A stretch of DNA of 64,000 nucleotides from Mitsuokella multacida DSM 20544. Lineage in GTDB: Bacteria > Bacillota > Negativicutes > Selenomonadales > Selenomonadaceae. Of this stretch, positions 24,752-33,437 are shown in pieces (positions within the stretch are counted from its first letter, which is position 1; each line of letters opens with the position of its first letter). A program made the position numbers and the translations under genes. The notes beneath the pieces were generated by a model. It did not search any database and was not told where the DNA came from. It saw only the letters and a list, made by a program, of their open reading frames with translations. The stretch is from positions 281,646 through 345,645 of the forward strand of contig NZ_GG697142.2 in the NCBI RefSeq assembly GCF_000155955.1, given 5' to 3'.

Positions 24752-26035
24752 ATGACAATGCAGGAACCATCTCCTTGGAAAAAGACCATTCTTGCGGCCA
24801 TGACGAGTTATATTGACGCGGGTTCCATCGTCGCTGGCGCCGCAGGTCTTTCTCTGTGGCAGGCGTACCTCGGCATGAGCGGGTTCCAGATGGGCCTTCT
24901 GGCTGCACTTTCCTCCAACGCCGCTTCGGCGGCAGTCGGTGCCCTGATTGGCGGCCGGATCTGCGATAAGTATGGCCGTAAATTCGTTTACACGTACGAT
25001 CTCCTGATCTACATCGTCGGCATGTTGCTCATCGTCTTCGGTGTGAACTACCCGATGCTCTTAGGCGGCTACATCATCGTCGGCCTCGGCGTCGGTGCCG
25101 ATGTCGTTGCCTCCTGGACGCTGATTGCCGAAGAGGCACCCGCGAAGGACAGGGCCAAGCACTGCGGTTCGGCCCAATTCGCCTGGGCGCTCGGACCGGC
25201 GGTGGTCCTCCTGATGTCGGCCTGGCTCAATACCTATGGCCTTTTAGGCAACCGCATCGTATTCGCCCATCTGATCATCATCGCCGCCTGGGTCTGGTAT
25301 CAGCGTCTTAAGATGCCGGAGTCGAAGGATTGGCGCGCAGCGAAGGAAGAGGAAGAGCGCCTGATCCGCGAAGGTAAGGTCGAGAAAGTCTCCTATGCGA
25401 CGCTGCTGTCCGGCATCAACCTCAAGACGGTCCTGTTCCTCTGCGGTGTCTACACTATCTGGAATCTCTGCGCGAGCACATGGGGGTTCTTCATGCCGTA
25501 CATCTTTGAGAATGTCGGCAAGCTCTCGAACAGCGTCTCGCAGCTCATGAGTGTAGGCTCATTCGTCATCTCGTTCCTCTCGACGTTCTTCATTTTCATG
25601 CAACTCGGCGACCGTGTGAGTCGCCGTCTGCTCTACGGCATCATCGGCGGTATCTACGTCATCGCTTGGTTTGTCTGGACATTGCCAGCCGATATGCTCA
25701 GCATGTGGATGCTCATCATGTTTGTCGTCTTTGCCGGTGTCAACAACGGCTCTGGCCAGCAGGCGTTCTACCAGCTCTGGTGCTCTGAACTGTTCCCGAC
25801 GAAGTACCGCGCGACAGCGCAGGGCCTCACGTTCTTCATTACGCGCATCCTCGCTGCTATCTGGGGCTTCAGCGTCCCGATGATCATGGAGTCGTTCGGG
25901 TTCCGTTACGCAGCGATGCTGATCGTGGCATTCGCCGCCATCAGCTGGCTGGTCGGTACGATTGGCGCACCGAAGACGGAGGGCAAGACGCTCAAGCAGA
26001 TCGAGATCGAGCGCTATGGTCATGAAGTGAAATGA
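24752..26035 (+). CDS. MFS sugar transporter, predicted rhamnose permease
   Basis: A 427-residue major facilitator protein with 12 predicted membrane helices. The loop 2-3 signature is GGRICDKYGRKFVY, and VGLGVGADVVASWTLIAEEAPAKDRAK matches the sugar-porter type helix 4/loop region. A central cytoplasmic loop (KMPESKDWRAAKEEEERL) divides the halves. Its place between rhaD and rhaM makes L-rhamnose uptake by proton symport the likely role. It is not the RhaT type, which belongs to a different family. The ATG at 24752 has GAAAGGA upstream, and a second ATG follows two codons later. Confidence 0.85.
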   Translation: MTMQEPSPWKKTILAAMTSYIDAGSIVAGAAGLSLWQAYLGMSGFQMGLLAALSSNAASAAVGALIGGRICDKYGRKFVYTYDLLIYIVGMLLIVFGVNYPMLLGGYIIVGLGVGADVVASWTLIAEEAPAKDRAKHCGSAQFAWALGPAVVLLMSAWLNTYGLLGNRIVFAHLIIIAAWVWYQRLKMPESKDWRAAKEEEERLIREGKVEKVSYATLLSGINLKTVLFLCGVYTIWNLCASTWGFFMPYIFENVGKLSNSVSQLMSVGSFVISFLSTFFIFMQLGDRVSRRLLYGIIGGIYVIAWFVWTLPADMLSMWMLIMFVVFAGVNNGSGQQAFYQLWCSELFPTKYRATAQGLTFFITRILAAIWGFSVPMIMESFGFRYAAMLIVAFAAISWLVGTIGAPKTEGKTLKQIEIERYGHEVK

Positions 26036-26051
26036 GAGGGTGAGGGAAGAG

Positions 26052-26369
26052 ATGGAACGTTTTGCATGGAAAGCGACGGTCAAAGAAGGTAAGTTGGAGG
26101 AATACAAGTACCGTCATGCCAATATCTGGCCGGAGATGAAGCAGGTGCTCAAGGAAGCGGGCATCTCGAATTACACGATCTGGAATGTCGGCAATGAGCT
26201 GTTTGGCTACTTCGAATGTGAGAAGGGCGTTGCCTATGCTGAGAAGTACCAGGCGGAGAGTCCCGTCGTCGACAAGTGGAACGAATACATGAAGGATGTC
26301 ATGGTCATGGAGATGGACCCCAAGACCGGTGCACAGCCGAAGATGCAGCAGGTATTCTTCCTGCCCTGA
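26052..26369 (+). CDS. rhaM: L-rhamnose mutarotase
   Basis: A 105-residue protein of the RhaM/RhaU family that interconverts the alpha and beta anomers of L-rhamnose. Family features are FAWKATVKEGKLEEYKYRHANIWPEM with the active-site His, the ISNYTIWNVGNELFGYFEC stretch, and the ending KMQQVFFLP, close to the usual MxEVFHL terminus. The ATG at 26052 has AGGGAAGAG upstream, and a GTG at 26040 is less likely. It is the last gene of the operon before a strong terminator. Confidence 0.95.
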   Translation: MERFAWKATVKEGKLEEYKYRHANIWPEMKQVLKEAGISNYTIWNVGNELFGYFECEKGVAYAEKYQAESPVVDKWNEYMKDVMVMEMDPKTGAQPKMQQVFFLP

Positions 26370-26387
26370 GTTTCCTCTTGAATCAAG

Positions 26388-26430
26388 AAGAAGCCCCGAT
26401 TCTTCCTCGTGGAGAATCGGGGCTTCTTTT
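26388..26430. terminator. Bidirectional terminator between rhaM and the DeoR gene
   Basis: AAGAAGCCCCGATTCT (26388-26403) pairs with AGAATCGGGGCTTCTT (26413-26428). T runs are present in both reading directions. Confidence 0.92.
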
Positions 26431-26438
26431 GTCTTTTA

Positions 26439-27194
26439 TCAGAAGATCAGATTGATGTGGCAGTCGTTGAGGTAGGACTGCCATTCCTCGGAGGGGGCTT
26501 CGTCTGTCACGAGGGTGTCGAGATGCGTGAAGTCGTCGCATTTGACGAAAGCGGTCTTGTCGAACTTGGAGTGGTCGATGAGCAGCACGGCCTTGCGGGC
26601 CTGACGGATCATGATGCTCTTGATGCGTCCCTCGCTCTCGTTGGACTCCATGATGCCTTTCTCGCGGTCGATACCCTTGCAGCTGATGAAGGCGAAGTCG
26701 ACAAAGTACTTCTCGAGCGTCTGGCTGGCAATCGAGCCGGTCAGGGCGCAGGAGCTCTCGCGCATCGTGCCGCCCGTGCAGATCATCTTGAAGCCGCTGC
26801 CCATGAAGTCGTTCATGAGGCGGATGGAATTCGTGATGATGGTGATGTCTTTCTGGCCCTTGAGACGCTGCAACAGAGCTTGGCACGTCGTGCTGGAATC
26901 CATCATGATGGTGTCGCCATCCTGAATCAGGCGGGCGGCTTTCTCGGCGATGGCAAGCTTGATCTCACTGTTAATCGTGCTGCGGCGCTTGTAGGAGAGG
27001 TCCTCGCTCGTGCTCTCCGCGAGAATGGCCCCGCCATAGCTGCGCCGCAGGAGGTCCTGAGCTTCGAGCTTCTCGAGATCGCGGCGGATCGTCTCCTCGG
27101 TGACCTTGAAGGCCCGCGCAAGATCCGAGACGTAGACCTTGCGGTCTAAGCGTATCTTTTCCATGATTTTTTGTCTTCGTTCCAGCCCCAGCAT
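26439..27194 (-). CDS. DeoR-family repressor, predicted rhamnose regulator
   Basis: A 251-residue regulator. The N-terminal helix-turn-helix is KVYVSDLARAFKVTEETIRRDLEKLEA with the DeoR wing LLRRSYGGAIL. The C-terminal sugar-phosphate sensor domain (DeoRC) contains IMMDSSTTCQALLQRL and ITNSIRLM. DeoR regulators control rhamnose use in several Firmicutes, and this gene is convergent with the rha operon, so rhamnulose 1-phosphate or a similar intermediate could be the inducer. That effector is inference. The ribosome binding site AAGGGGGAC precedes the ATG. Confidence 0.85.
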   Translation of the reverse strand: MLGLERRQKIMEKIRLDRKVYVSDLARAFKVTEETIRRDLEKLEAQDLLRRSYGGAILAESTSEDLSYKRRSTINSEIKLAIAEKAARLIQDGDTIMMDSSTTCQALLQRLKGQKDITIITNSIRLMNDFMGSGFKMICTGGTMRESSCALTGSIASQTLEKYFVDFAFISCKGIDREKGIMESNESEGRIKSIMIRQARKAVLLIDHSKFDKTAFVKCDDFTHLDTLVTDEAPSEEWQSYLNDCHINLIF

Positions 27195-27260
27195 AAGAAG
27201 TCCCCCTTATTGAATGTGGCGAATATGTCCTATACACTGTAATTTTATTTGTTTTCTTTT

Positions 27261-27289
27261 ATTATAGTATATTTTTGTTGACAATACAA
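27261..27289 (-). promoter_or_regulatory. Promoter of the DeoR regulator gene
   Basis: On the minus strand, TTGTAT (complement of 27284-27289), 17 bases, TATAAT (complement of 27261-27266). AACAAA sequences flank the -10 and may be autoregulatory sites. Confidence 0.6.
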
Positions 27290-27399
27290 TAAAATCAAAC
27301 CGAAACACATATGGATTTTCGTGTGATTTGCTTTCTACTTCCTGCTGATTTTCAGATGTTTCCAGTAAAATGATAAAATTACAGGGGGCATGCAGTAAA

Positions 27400-27996
27400 A
27401 TGAAGCGCAGGGATTTTCTTCGGAATATGATGGTCATGGGGATCGGTCTGGCACTGGCGCCAGAACTGGCCGTGAAGCAGGTCGCAGAAGCGGCCTGGCA
27501 GGACGGCGGCGATGTCCTGCCAGGCGTCACCATCCGTCCGACACATCTCTCCTTCCGATCCCTGACGAACCGGCGCAGGACCGATGCAATCATCGTGCAC
27601 CATGTCGGCAACACGAACGCCGACGTGTCGGCCGAGACCATCCATCAGTGGCATCTGGCCAACGGCTGGGCCGGTATCGGCTACCATTTTGTCATCCGCA
27701 AGGACGGTTCCATCGAGCAGGGGCGTCCGATGGACACGGTCGGGGCACACTGCTACGGGGAGAACGACCACACGGTCGGCGTCAACCTCGTCGGCAATTT
27801 CGAGGACTATGTGCCGGAGGACGCACAGGTGGCCTCGGCGAAGCGCCTGCTCGCGGCGCTCTGCCGCAATTACGGCTTCGCGCCCTCGGGCTCGACAATC
27901 TTCGGCCACCGCGATTTCAACGCGACGGCCTGCCCCGGGCAGAACCTCTACGACATGCTGCCCGACATCATCCGTGGCGCATCCTCGCTCTACTGA
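27400..27996 (+). CDS. Tat-exported N-acetylmuramoyl-L-alanine amidase (Amidase_2/PGRP fold)
   Basis: A 198-residue secreted enzyme. The N-terminus MKRRDFLRNMMVMGIGLAL carries a twin-arginine motif (RRDFL) and a hydrophobic stretch, so export of the folded protein by the Tat system is likely. The amidase domain has the zinc ligands in IIVHHVGN, in FGHRDFN and in ACPGQN, plus GIGYHFVIRKDGSIEQGRP. It should cleave the amide bond between N-acetylmuramic acid and L-Ala in the periplasm. I chose the ATG at 27400, which gives a normal Tat signal, with CAGGGGGCA upstream. The gene stands alone with a terminator after it. Confidence 0.88.
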   Translation: MKRRDFLRNMMVMGIGLALAPELAVKQVAEAAWQDGGDVLPGVTIRPTHLSFRSLTNRRRTDAIIVHHVGNTNADVSAETIHQWHLANGWAGIGYHFVIRKDGSIEQGRPMDTVGAHCYGENDHTVGVNLVGNFEDYVPEDAQVASAKRLLAALCRNYGFAPSGSTIFGHRDFNATACPGQNLYDMLPDIIRGASSLY

Positions 27997-28033
27997 CATG
28001 CTTGCATCCGTTCCATCTGTTCAAAGAATCCAT

Positions 28034-28070
28034 GACCTGCCGACCTACGAGGCCTGGCAGGTCTTTTTAT
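28034..28070 (+). terminator. Terminator after the amidase gene
   Basis: GACCTGCC (28034-28041) pairs with GGCAGGTC (28056-28063), followed by TTTTTATGTTTTTTT. The next ~250 bases are AT-rich, and I see no gene or clear signal in them before the glgC promoter. Confidence 0.85.
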
Positions 28071-28319
28071 GTTTTTTTCTAAAAAAGTGCGAAAAATTAC
28101 GGATTCCGTGAAGGATTTTTTTCATTTCTATAGAACCTACATAATATACAAAGATAGTTTTCTTGATTTTCGGTCCAATGAAGGGTGACAGAAACATTCA
28201 GGTAGTGTGGATTTGAATTGACGGAAAACTTGCGGTTTTCGCATGGTTTTTCAGAGAAGGTAAGGTGAAGTCGATTAGTCTTATAAATGTTACATATTTC
28301 ATCAATAAATAAAATAATA

Positions 28320-28347
28320 TTGCAATCATTGATAAAAGATGTATACT
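28320..28347 (+). promoter_or_regulatory. Glycogen operon promoter candidate
   Basis: TTGCAA (28320-28325), 16 bases, TATACT (28342-28347), about 97 bases before glgC. Confidence 0.5.
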
Positions 28348-28380
28348 GACAGAGTACCATGTTTTGACGTTGCATGATCG

Positions 28381-28418
28381 GCAAGACGGCAATTGATGTA
28401 AGGGGAGACCGTCCTTGC
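28381..28418 (+). promoter_or_regulatory. Stem-loop in the glgC leader
   Basis: GCAAGACGG (28381-28389) can pair with CCGTCCTTGC (28409-28418) with one bulged C, enclosing a purine-rich AAGGGGAG in the loop. There is no T run. It may affect stability or translation of the glg message. No known riboswitch class is recognised. Confidence 0.35.
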
Positions 28419-28443
28419 TGAGGATATCCAAGGGGGATTTTGT

Positions 28444-29601
28444 ATGAGAAAGACAGAATGCTTAGCAATGATACTGGCTGGCGGACAGGGAAGCCGCCTC
28501 GGTGCTTTGACGAAGAAGATCGCAAAGCCGGCCGTCCCGTTCGGTGGGAAATACCGCATCATTGACTTTCCACTCAGTAACTGCGCCAACTCCGGCATCG
28601 ACAAGGTCGGCGTGCTGACGCAGTACCGCCCGCTCGAACTCCACAACTACCTGGCTTCGGGCAGCGCCTGGGATCTCGACAAGAAAGAAGGCGGCGTATT
28701 CATCCTGCCGCCGTATGCACGTGAAAAGGGTGCAGACTGGTATCGCGGCACCGCAGATGCCATCTACCAGAACCTGAACTTCATCGACCTCGCGGATCCG
28801 GAATATGTCCTGATCCTCTCGGGCGACCACATCTACACGATGGATTACTCCTGGATGCTCGATGCGCACAAGGCCAATAAGGCAGAGGCTACGATCGGCG
28901 TCATCGAAGTACCATGGGAAGAGGCTCCGCGCTTCGGCATCATGAACACGGACAAGACGGGCCGCATCGAGGCATTCGAGGAGAAGCCGGCTAAGCCGAA
29001 GAGCAACCTCGCTTCGATGGGTATCTACATCTTCAATAAGGACTTCCTCAAGAAGTATCTCGAGGAGGATGCCAAGGACGAGACGTCGAGCCATGACTTC
29101 GGCAAGAACATCATCCCGAAGATGCTCGCCGACAAGGCGCGCCTCTATTCGTACGCTTTCGATGGCTACTGGAAGGATGTCGGAACGATCGAGAGCCTCT
29201 GGCAGGCCAACATGGACCTGCTGCAGGATCAGCCGCCGTTTGAGCTCAATGGCGACTGGAAGATCTACTCCTCGAATCCTTCGATGCCGCCGCACTATGT
29301 AGGCCCTGACGCCACGGTCCGCAACTCGATGATCAGCGAAGGCTCGATGGTCCTCGGCGATGTCGAGAACTCGGTCATCTTCCCGGGCGTCCGCATCGGC
29401 AAGGGCGCGAAGGTCCGCAATTCGGTCATCATGCCGTCGACGGTCGTGCGCGAGAATGCCGTCATCGACTACGCGATTGTCGCACAGAACTGCGAGATCA
29501 GCGAAGGAGCAAAAGTAGCAGGTGAGAAGGGTGCCATCACGGTCATCGCAGATGGCGAGACAGTCGTAGCAGCAGCGGCGGGCAGCAAGCAGGCCGGCTA
29601 A
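28444..29601 (+). CDS. glgC: Glucose-1-phosphate adenylyltransferase, catalytic subunit
   Basis: Makes ADP-glucose from ATP and glucose 1-phosphate, the committed step of glycogen synthesis. The 385-residue protein has an intact nucleotide-binding loop [12 protein letters not shown] and [22 protein letters not shown]-like [21 protein letters not shown], the [10 protein letters not shown] region, and a left-handed beta-helix at the C-terminus (VILGD-type repeats such as [15 protein letters not shown]). It is the first gene of the cluster, with a strong AAGGGGGA ribosome binding site, and is followed by its paralogue glgD, which lacks these catalytic elements. Confidence 0.95.
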   Translation: MRKTECLAMILAGGQGSRLGALTKKIAKPAVPFGGKYRIIDFPLSNCANSGIDKVGVLTQYRPLELHNYLASGSAWDLDKKEGGVFILPPYAREKGADWYRGTADAIYQNLNFIDLADPEYVLILSGDHIYTMDYSWMLDAHKANKAEATIGVIEVPWEEAPRFGIMNTDKTGRIEAFEEKPAKPKSNLASMGIYIFNKDFLKKYLEEDAKDETSSHDFGKNIIPKMLADKARLYSYAFDGYWKDVGTIESLWQANMDLLQDQPPFELNGDWKIYSSNPSMPPHYVGPDATVRNSMISEGSMVLGDVENSVIFPGVRIGKGAKVRNSVIMPSTVVRENAVIDYAIVAQNCEISEGAKVAGEKGAITVIADGETVVAAAAGSKQAG

Positions 29602-29664
29602 GATTATCAGCTCTCAACTAGTAGATACAACAGAACACAGACCAGAAGATCGGAGTGAATCAAA

Positions 29665-30771
29665 TTGAAAACAGTAATGGGGATCATCAATCTTCAGGAA
29701 GACAACAGTCTCATCCGAGAGCTGACAGACCGTCGTGTCGTCGAATCGCTGCCGTTTGCCGGCCGCTACCGCCTCATCGACTTTGCTCTGTCGAGCATGG
29801 TGAACTCGGGCATCCAGAATGTCGGCATCATGCTGCCGGACAAACCGCGTTCGGTCCTGGATCATCTCCGTTCCGGTAAGGATTGGGATCTGGCCCGTCG
29901 TCATGACGGCCTCTTCTACCTGCCGGCTCCGCACGATGAGGAATCCAGACGCCGTGGCGATCTCAAGAACTTCTACTACAACCTCGACTTCTTCGAGCAC
30001 AGCTCGCAGAAATACGTCCTGCTGGCAGGCGGCAGCTTCGTCTACAACATCAACTTCAACGAGCTGCTGCGCTTCCACCAGAACACGAATGCCGATATCA
30101 CGATGGTCTACTACACGGCTGCGCAGGAAGCTGCGGGCCGCAGCACTGTCATCGAGACGGCTGAGAACGGCCTCGTCGAGGATATCGCCGAGAAGCCGGC
30201 CATCTACGATGGCTCGAAGGTCTCGATGAACGTCTTCCTCATGGAGAAGCGCATCTTCGTCGAGATGATCCGCTACAGCTATGAGCATGGCGGACAGGAT
30301 CTGCTGCTTGACGGCATTATCCGCCGCGCAGACGAGTACAACATCTATGCCTATGAGCACGATGGCTACGTCGCGCATGTCGATTCGACGGCTTCGTACT
30401 ACAAGGCCAACATGGACATCCTCGAACCGTCGGTATGGGAAGAGCTCTTCATGGGCGAGAATTCCATCTACACGAAGGTCAAGGACGAGGTCCCGGTCCA
30501 GTACAAGGACACGGCCGTCGTCAAGAATTCGCTGATTGCCAATGGCTGCATCATCCGTGGTGAGGTCGAGAACAGCATCCTGTTCCGCGGCGTGACCATC
30601 GAGGAGGGCGTCAAGGTCAAGAATTCCATCATCATGCAGAAATGCGATGTGCAGGAGAATTCCCTGCTCGAGAATGTCATCTGTGATAAGAACGTAGTGA
30701 TCACGAAGGAGAAATGGCTCAAGGGAGCGCAGAACTATCCGCTGATCGTTGCGAAAAATGTGGTGATCTAA
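29665..30771 (+). CDS. glgD: Non-catalytic subunit of glucose-1-phosphate adenylyltransferase
   Basis: A 368-residue GlgC paralogue that in Firmicutes forms GlgC/GlgD heterotetramers. The GGxGxRL loop is replaced by INLQEDNSLIRELTD, so catalysis is unlikely, while ESLPFAGRYRLIDFALSSMVNSGI and the C-terminal beta-helix repeats (CIIRGEVENSILFRGV) are kept. A regulatory or stabilising role is inferred from the family. The start is TTG at 29665, nine bases from GGAG. A long stem-loop separates it from glgP. Confidence 0.93.
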   Translation: MKTVMGIINLQEDNSLIRELTDRRVVESLPFAGRYRLIDFALSSMVNSGIQNVGIMLPDKPRSVLDHLRSGKDWDLARRHDGLFYLPAPHDEESRRRGDLKNFYYNLDFFEHSSQKYVLLAGGSFVYNINFNELLRFHQNTNADITMVYYTAAQEAAGRSTVIETAENGLVEDIAEKPAIYDGSKVSMNVFLMEKRIFVEMIRYSYEHGGQDLLLDGIIRRADEYNIYAYEHDGYVAHVDSTASYYKANMDILEPSVWEELFMGENSIYTKVKDEVPVQYKDTAVVKNSLIANGCIIRGEVENSILFRGVTIEEGVKVKNSIIMQKCDVQENSLLENVICDKNVVITKEKWLKGAQNYPLIVAKNVVI

Positions 30772-30780
30772 GATTGGGAC

Positions 30781-30848
30781 AAGCCGTTGTAAATAGAAAT
30801 GCGTCAGCAGGTATGGGCTGGCACCTCATTTACGACGGCTTTTCTTTT
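30781..30848 (+). terminator. Long stem-loop between glgD and glgP
   Basis: AAGCCGTTGTAAAT (30781-30794) pairs over 14 positions, with one G:U, with ATTTACGACGGCTT (30828-30841), followed by TTCTTTT. Because the same-strand glg genes continue after it, it may be a partial terminator or a 3' end stabiliser for the glgC-glgD message. Confidence 0.65.
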
Positions 30849-30905
30849 ATAGAACAAGTGAGTCTATAGAAAACAAGTAAGTCAAAGCCAAGGGGAGTGT
30901 TTTTT

Positions 30906-33374
30906 TTGGCACGAGAAACAAAGGAACAGAAACAGAAGAGCCGCGAGTTCGATAAGCTCAAGGAAAATCTGAAAATCCGTTTTGTCAATACGGCGCATCT
31001 GATGTATGGCCGCGAGATCAAGGACCTCACGAAGAATGAGGTTTACCAGACGGTAGCCGCAACGGCGAAGCAGTTCATCTCCGACAACTGGATCAAGACG
31101 AATAAGACGTATGCTGAGCGTCAGGAAAAGCAGATCTATTATTTCTCAATCGAATTTCTGCTCGGCCGCCTGCTCAAGTCGAACCTCATCAATCTCGGCA
31201 TCGAGGAGGCCGTCAAGGAAGTCCTCGAGGACTTCGATCTCAGCCTCGTCAAGACGTTCGAGGAAGAGCCGGATGCTGGTCTTGGCAACGGCGGCCTCGG
31301 CCGACTCGCTGCCTGCTTCATCGACTCGATGGCGGCACACCGCCTGCCGGGCCACGGCTGCAGCATCCGCTACCAGTATGGCCTGTTCGAGCAGAAAATC
31401 ATCGAGGGCAACCAGGTCGAGATTCCGGACAACTGGCTCAAGAACGGCTTTGCCTGGGAGTACCGCAAGCCGGATAAGGCCATCGACGTCAAGTTCAACG
31501 GCAATGCCTACATGAAGAAAATGCCGGACGGCAGCCTCAAGCTCGTCTACGAAAATCCGATGACGGTCATGGCAGTGCCGTACGACGTGCCGATTGTCGG
31601 CTACCACAACAACACGGTCAACACGCTGCGCCTCTGGAACGCAGAGGTCAACCGCGATTTTTCGGATTACGGCCGCCTGACGCAGGAACAGATGCGCCAG
31701 AAGAACGACTATCGCAACTTCGTCGAGAGCATCACGCGCTACCTCTATCCGGATGACAGCACGTACGATGGCCGCCGTCTGCGCCTTATCCAGGAGTACT
31801 TCTTCGTCTCCGCCGGCGTCCAGAGCATCGTGCGCCACTACAAGAAAGTCGGCATGGACATCCACGACTTCGCCCAGAAGATCGCCATCCACATCAACGA
31901 TACGCATCCGGCACTCTGCGTCGCCGAGCTCATGCGCATCCTCGTCGATGAGGAAGGCCTCGAGTGGAACGAAGCATGGGCCATCACGAAGAACACGATT
32001 GCCTATACGAACCACACGATCATGCCGGAGGCACTCGAGAAGTGGCCAATCGACATGTTCAAGCCGTTGCTGCCGCGCATCTACATGATCATCGACGAGA
32101 TCAACCGCCGCTGGCTCATCGACGTGCGCGACCGCTATCCGAACAACGAGCAGAAGGTCCACGAGCTCTCGATCATCCAGGACGGCATGGTCCACATGGC
32201 TCGCCTGTCGATCGTCGGTTCGCACAGCGTCAACGGTGTCGCGAAGATCCATACGGACATCCTGAAGTCCACGACGCTGCACGAATTCTACGAGTACAAT
32301 CCGCGCATGTTCAACAACAAGACGAACGGCATCACGCACCGCCGCTGGCTCATGGGCGCGAACCCGGAGCTCTCAGACCTCATCGATGCGACCATCGGCA
32401 GCCGCCGCTGGCACCGTCATCCGGAGCAGCTCGACCTGCTCAACGATTATGTTGAGGACAAGCCGTTCCTCGAGAAACTCGGTGCCATCAAGCACCTGCG
32501 CAAGGAAGCTCTGGCGAAGTACGTCAAGGAGCACAATGGCATCGATGTCGATCCAGACAGCATCTTCGATATCCAGGTCAAGCGCATCCACTCGTACAAG
32601 CGCCAACTCATGAACATCCTGCACATCATGTACCAGTACCATAAGCTCAAGACCGACCCGAATTTCGACATGCTGCCGACGACGTACTTCTTCGGCGGCA
32701 AGGCCGCCCCGGGCTACTACATCGCCAAGGAGACCATCCGCCTCATCAATGCAGTCGCGGATAAGATCAACAACGATGCGAGCATCAAGGGCAAGATCAA
32801 GGTCGTCTTCATCGAGAACTTCGGCGTCTCGATCGGCGAGATCGTCTATCCGGCAGCCGATGTCAGCGAGCAGATCTCCACGGCATCGAAGGAAGCTTCG
32901 GGCACGGGCAACATGAAGTTCATGATGAACGGCGCAATCACGCTCGGTACGCTCGACGGCGCGAATGTCGAGATCCGCGATGCGGTCGGCGGCGACGAGA
33001 ACTGCGTCATCTTCGGCCTCAAAGCGGAGGAAGTCCTCAACTACTATGCGACGGGCACCTACTCGGCCTGGGATGAGTACAACACGAATGAGAACGTGCG
33101 CCTCGTCGTCGACCAGCTGACGGACGGCACGTACGGCAACTTCCAGTCGCTGTTGGATTACCTGATCCGCGCGAACGACGAGTTCTTCATCCTCAAGGAT
33201 TTCAATGCCTATGCGGATGCGCACGTCGAGATCATGAAGCGCTATCAGAAGCGCTTCCAGTGGCTGAAAGCCTCGGCTGTCAACATTGCGAACTCGGGCG
33301 TCTTCTCGTCCGACCGCACGATTGATGAATACGCAAATGAGATCTGGCAGGTCAAGCCAGTCATGATTCCGTAA
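30906..33374 (+). CDS. glgP: Glycogen/maltodextrin phosphorylase
   Basis: GT35 enzyme that releases glucose 1-phosphate from alpha-1,4 glucan ends using pyridoxal phosphate. At 822 residues it has normal length. Motifs are QIYYFSIEFLLGRLL, DAGLGNGGLGRLAACFIDS, TNHTIMPEALEKWP, KRIHSYKRQLMN and EASGTGNMKFMMNGA, whose Lys carries the cofactor. The start TTG at 30906 forms the end of an eight-T run and lies eight bases from GGGGAG, and an upstream in-frame GTG overlaps that site. It allows glycogen degradation within the same cluster as synthesis. Confidence 0.95.
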   Translation: MARETKEQKQKSREFDKLKENLKIRFVNTAHLMYGREIKDLTKNEVYQTVAATAKQFISDNWIKTNKTYAERQEKQIYYFSIEFLLGRLLKSNLINLGIEEAVKEVLEDFDLSLVKTFEEEPDAGLGNGGLGRLAACFIDSMAAHRLPGHGCSIRYQYGLFEQKIIEGNQVEIPDNWLKNGFAWEYRKPDKAIDVKFNGNAYMKKMPDGSLKLVYENPMTVMAVPYDVPIVGYHNNTVNTLRLWNAEVNRDFSDYGRLTQEQMRQKNDYRNFVESITRYLYPDDSTYDGRRLRLIQEYFFVSAGVQSIVRHYKKVGMDIHDFAQKIAIHINDTHPALCVAELMRILVDEEGLEWNEAWAITKNTIAYTNHTIMPEALEKWPIDMFKPLLPRIYMIIDEINRRWLIDVRDRYPNNEQKVHELSIIQDGMVHMARLSIVGSHSVNGVAKIHTDILKSTTLHEFYEYNPRMFNNKTNGITHRRWLMGANPELSDLIDATIGSRRWHRHPEQLDLLNDYVEDKPFLEKLGAIKHLRKEALAKYVKEHNGIDVDPDSIFDIQVKRIHSYKRQLMNILHIMYQYHKLKTDPNFDMLPTTYFFGGKAAPGYYIAKETIRLINAVADKINNDASIKGKIKVVFIENFGVSIGEIVYPAADVSEQISTASKEASGTGNMKFMMNGAITLGTLDGANVEIRDAVGGDENCVIFGLKAEEVLNYYATGTYSAWDEYNTNENVRLVVDQLTDGTYGNFQSLLDYLIRANDEFFILKDFNAYADAHVEIMKRYQKRFQWLKASAVNIANSGVFSSDRTIDEYANEIWQVKPVMIP

Positions 33375-33379
33375 GCTGT

Positions 33380-33410
33380 GAACCGCAGGGGCACTGCCCC
33401 TGCCTGGTTC
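33380..33410 (+). promoter_or_regulatory. Stem-loop between glgP and glgB
   Basis: CAGGGGCA (33386-33393) pairs perfectly with TGCCCCTG (33395-33402), and GAACC/GGTTC extends the stem. There is no T run, so RNA processing or stability is more likely than termination. Confidence 0.5.
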
Positions 33411-33437
33411 CAAGGGGATACACAGAGGGGGATTATT

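Noticed and set aside
28071-28319. Small genes in the AT-rich gap before glgC
   Set aside because: Short frames exist on both strands, but none has a ribosome binding site or protein-like composition.
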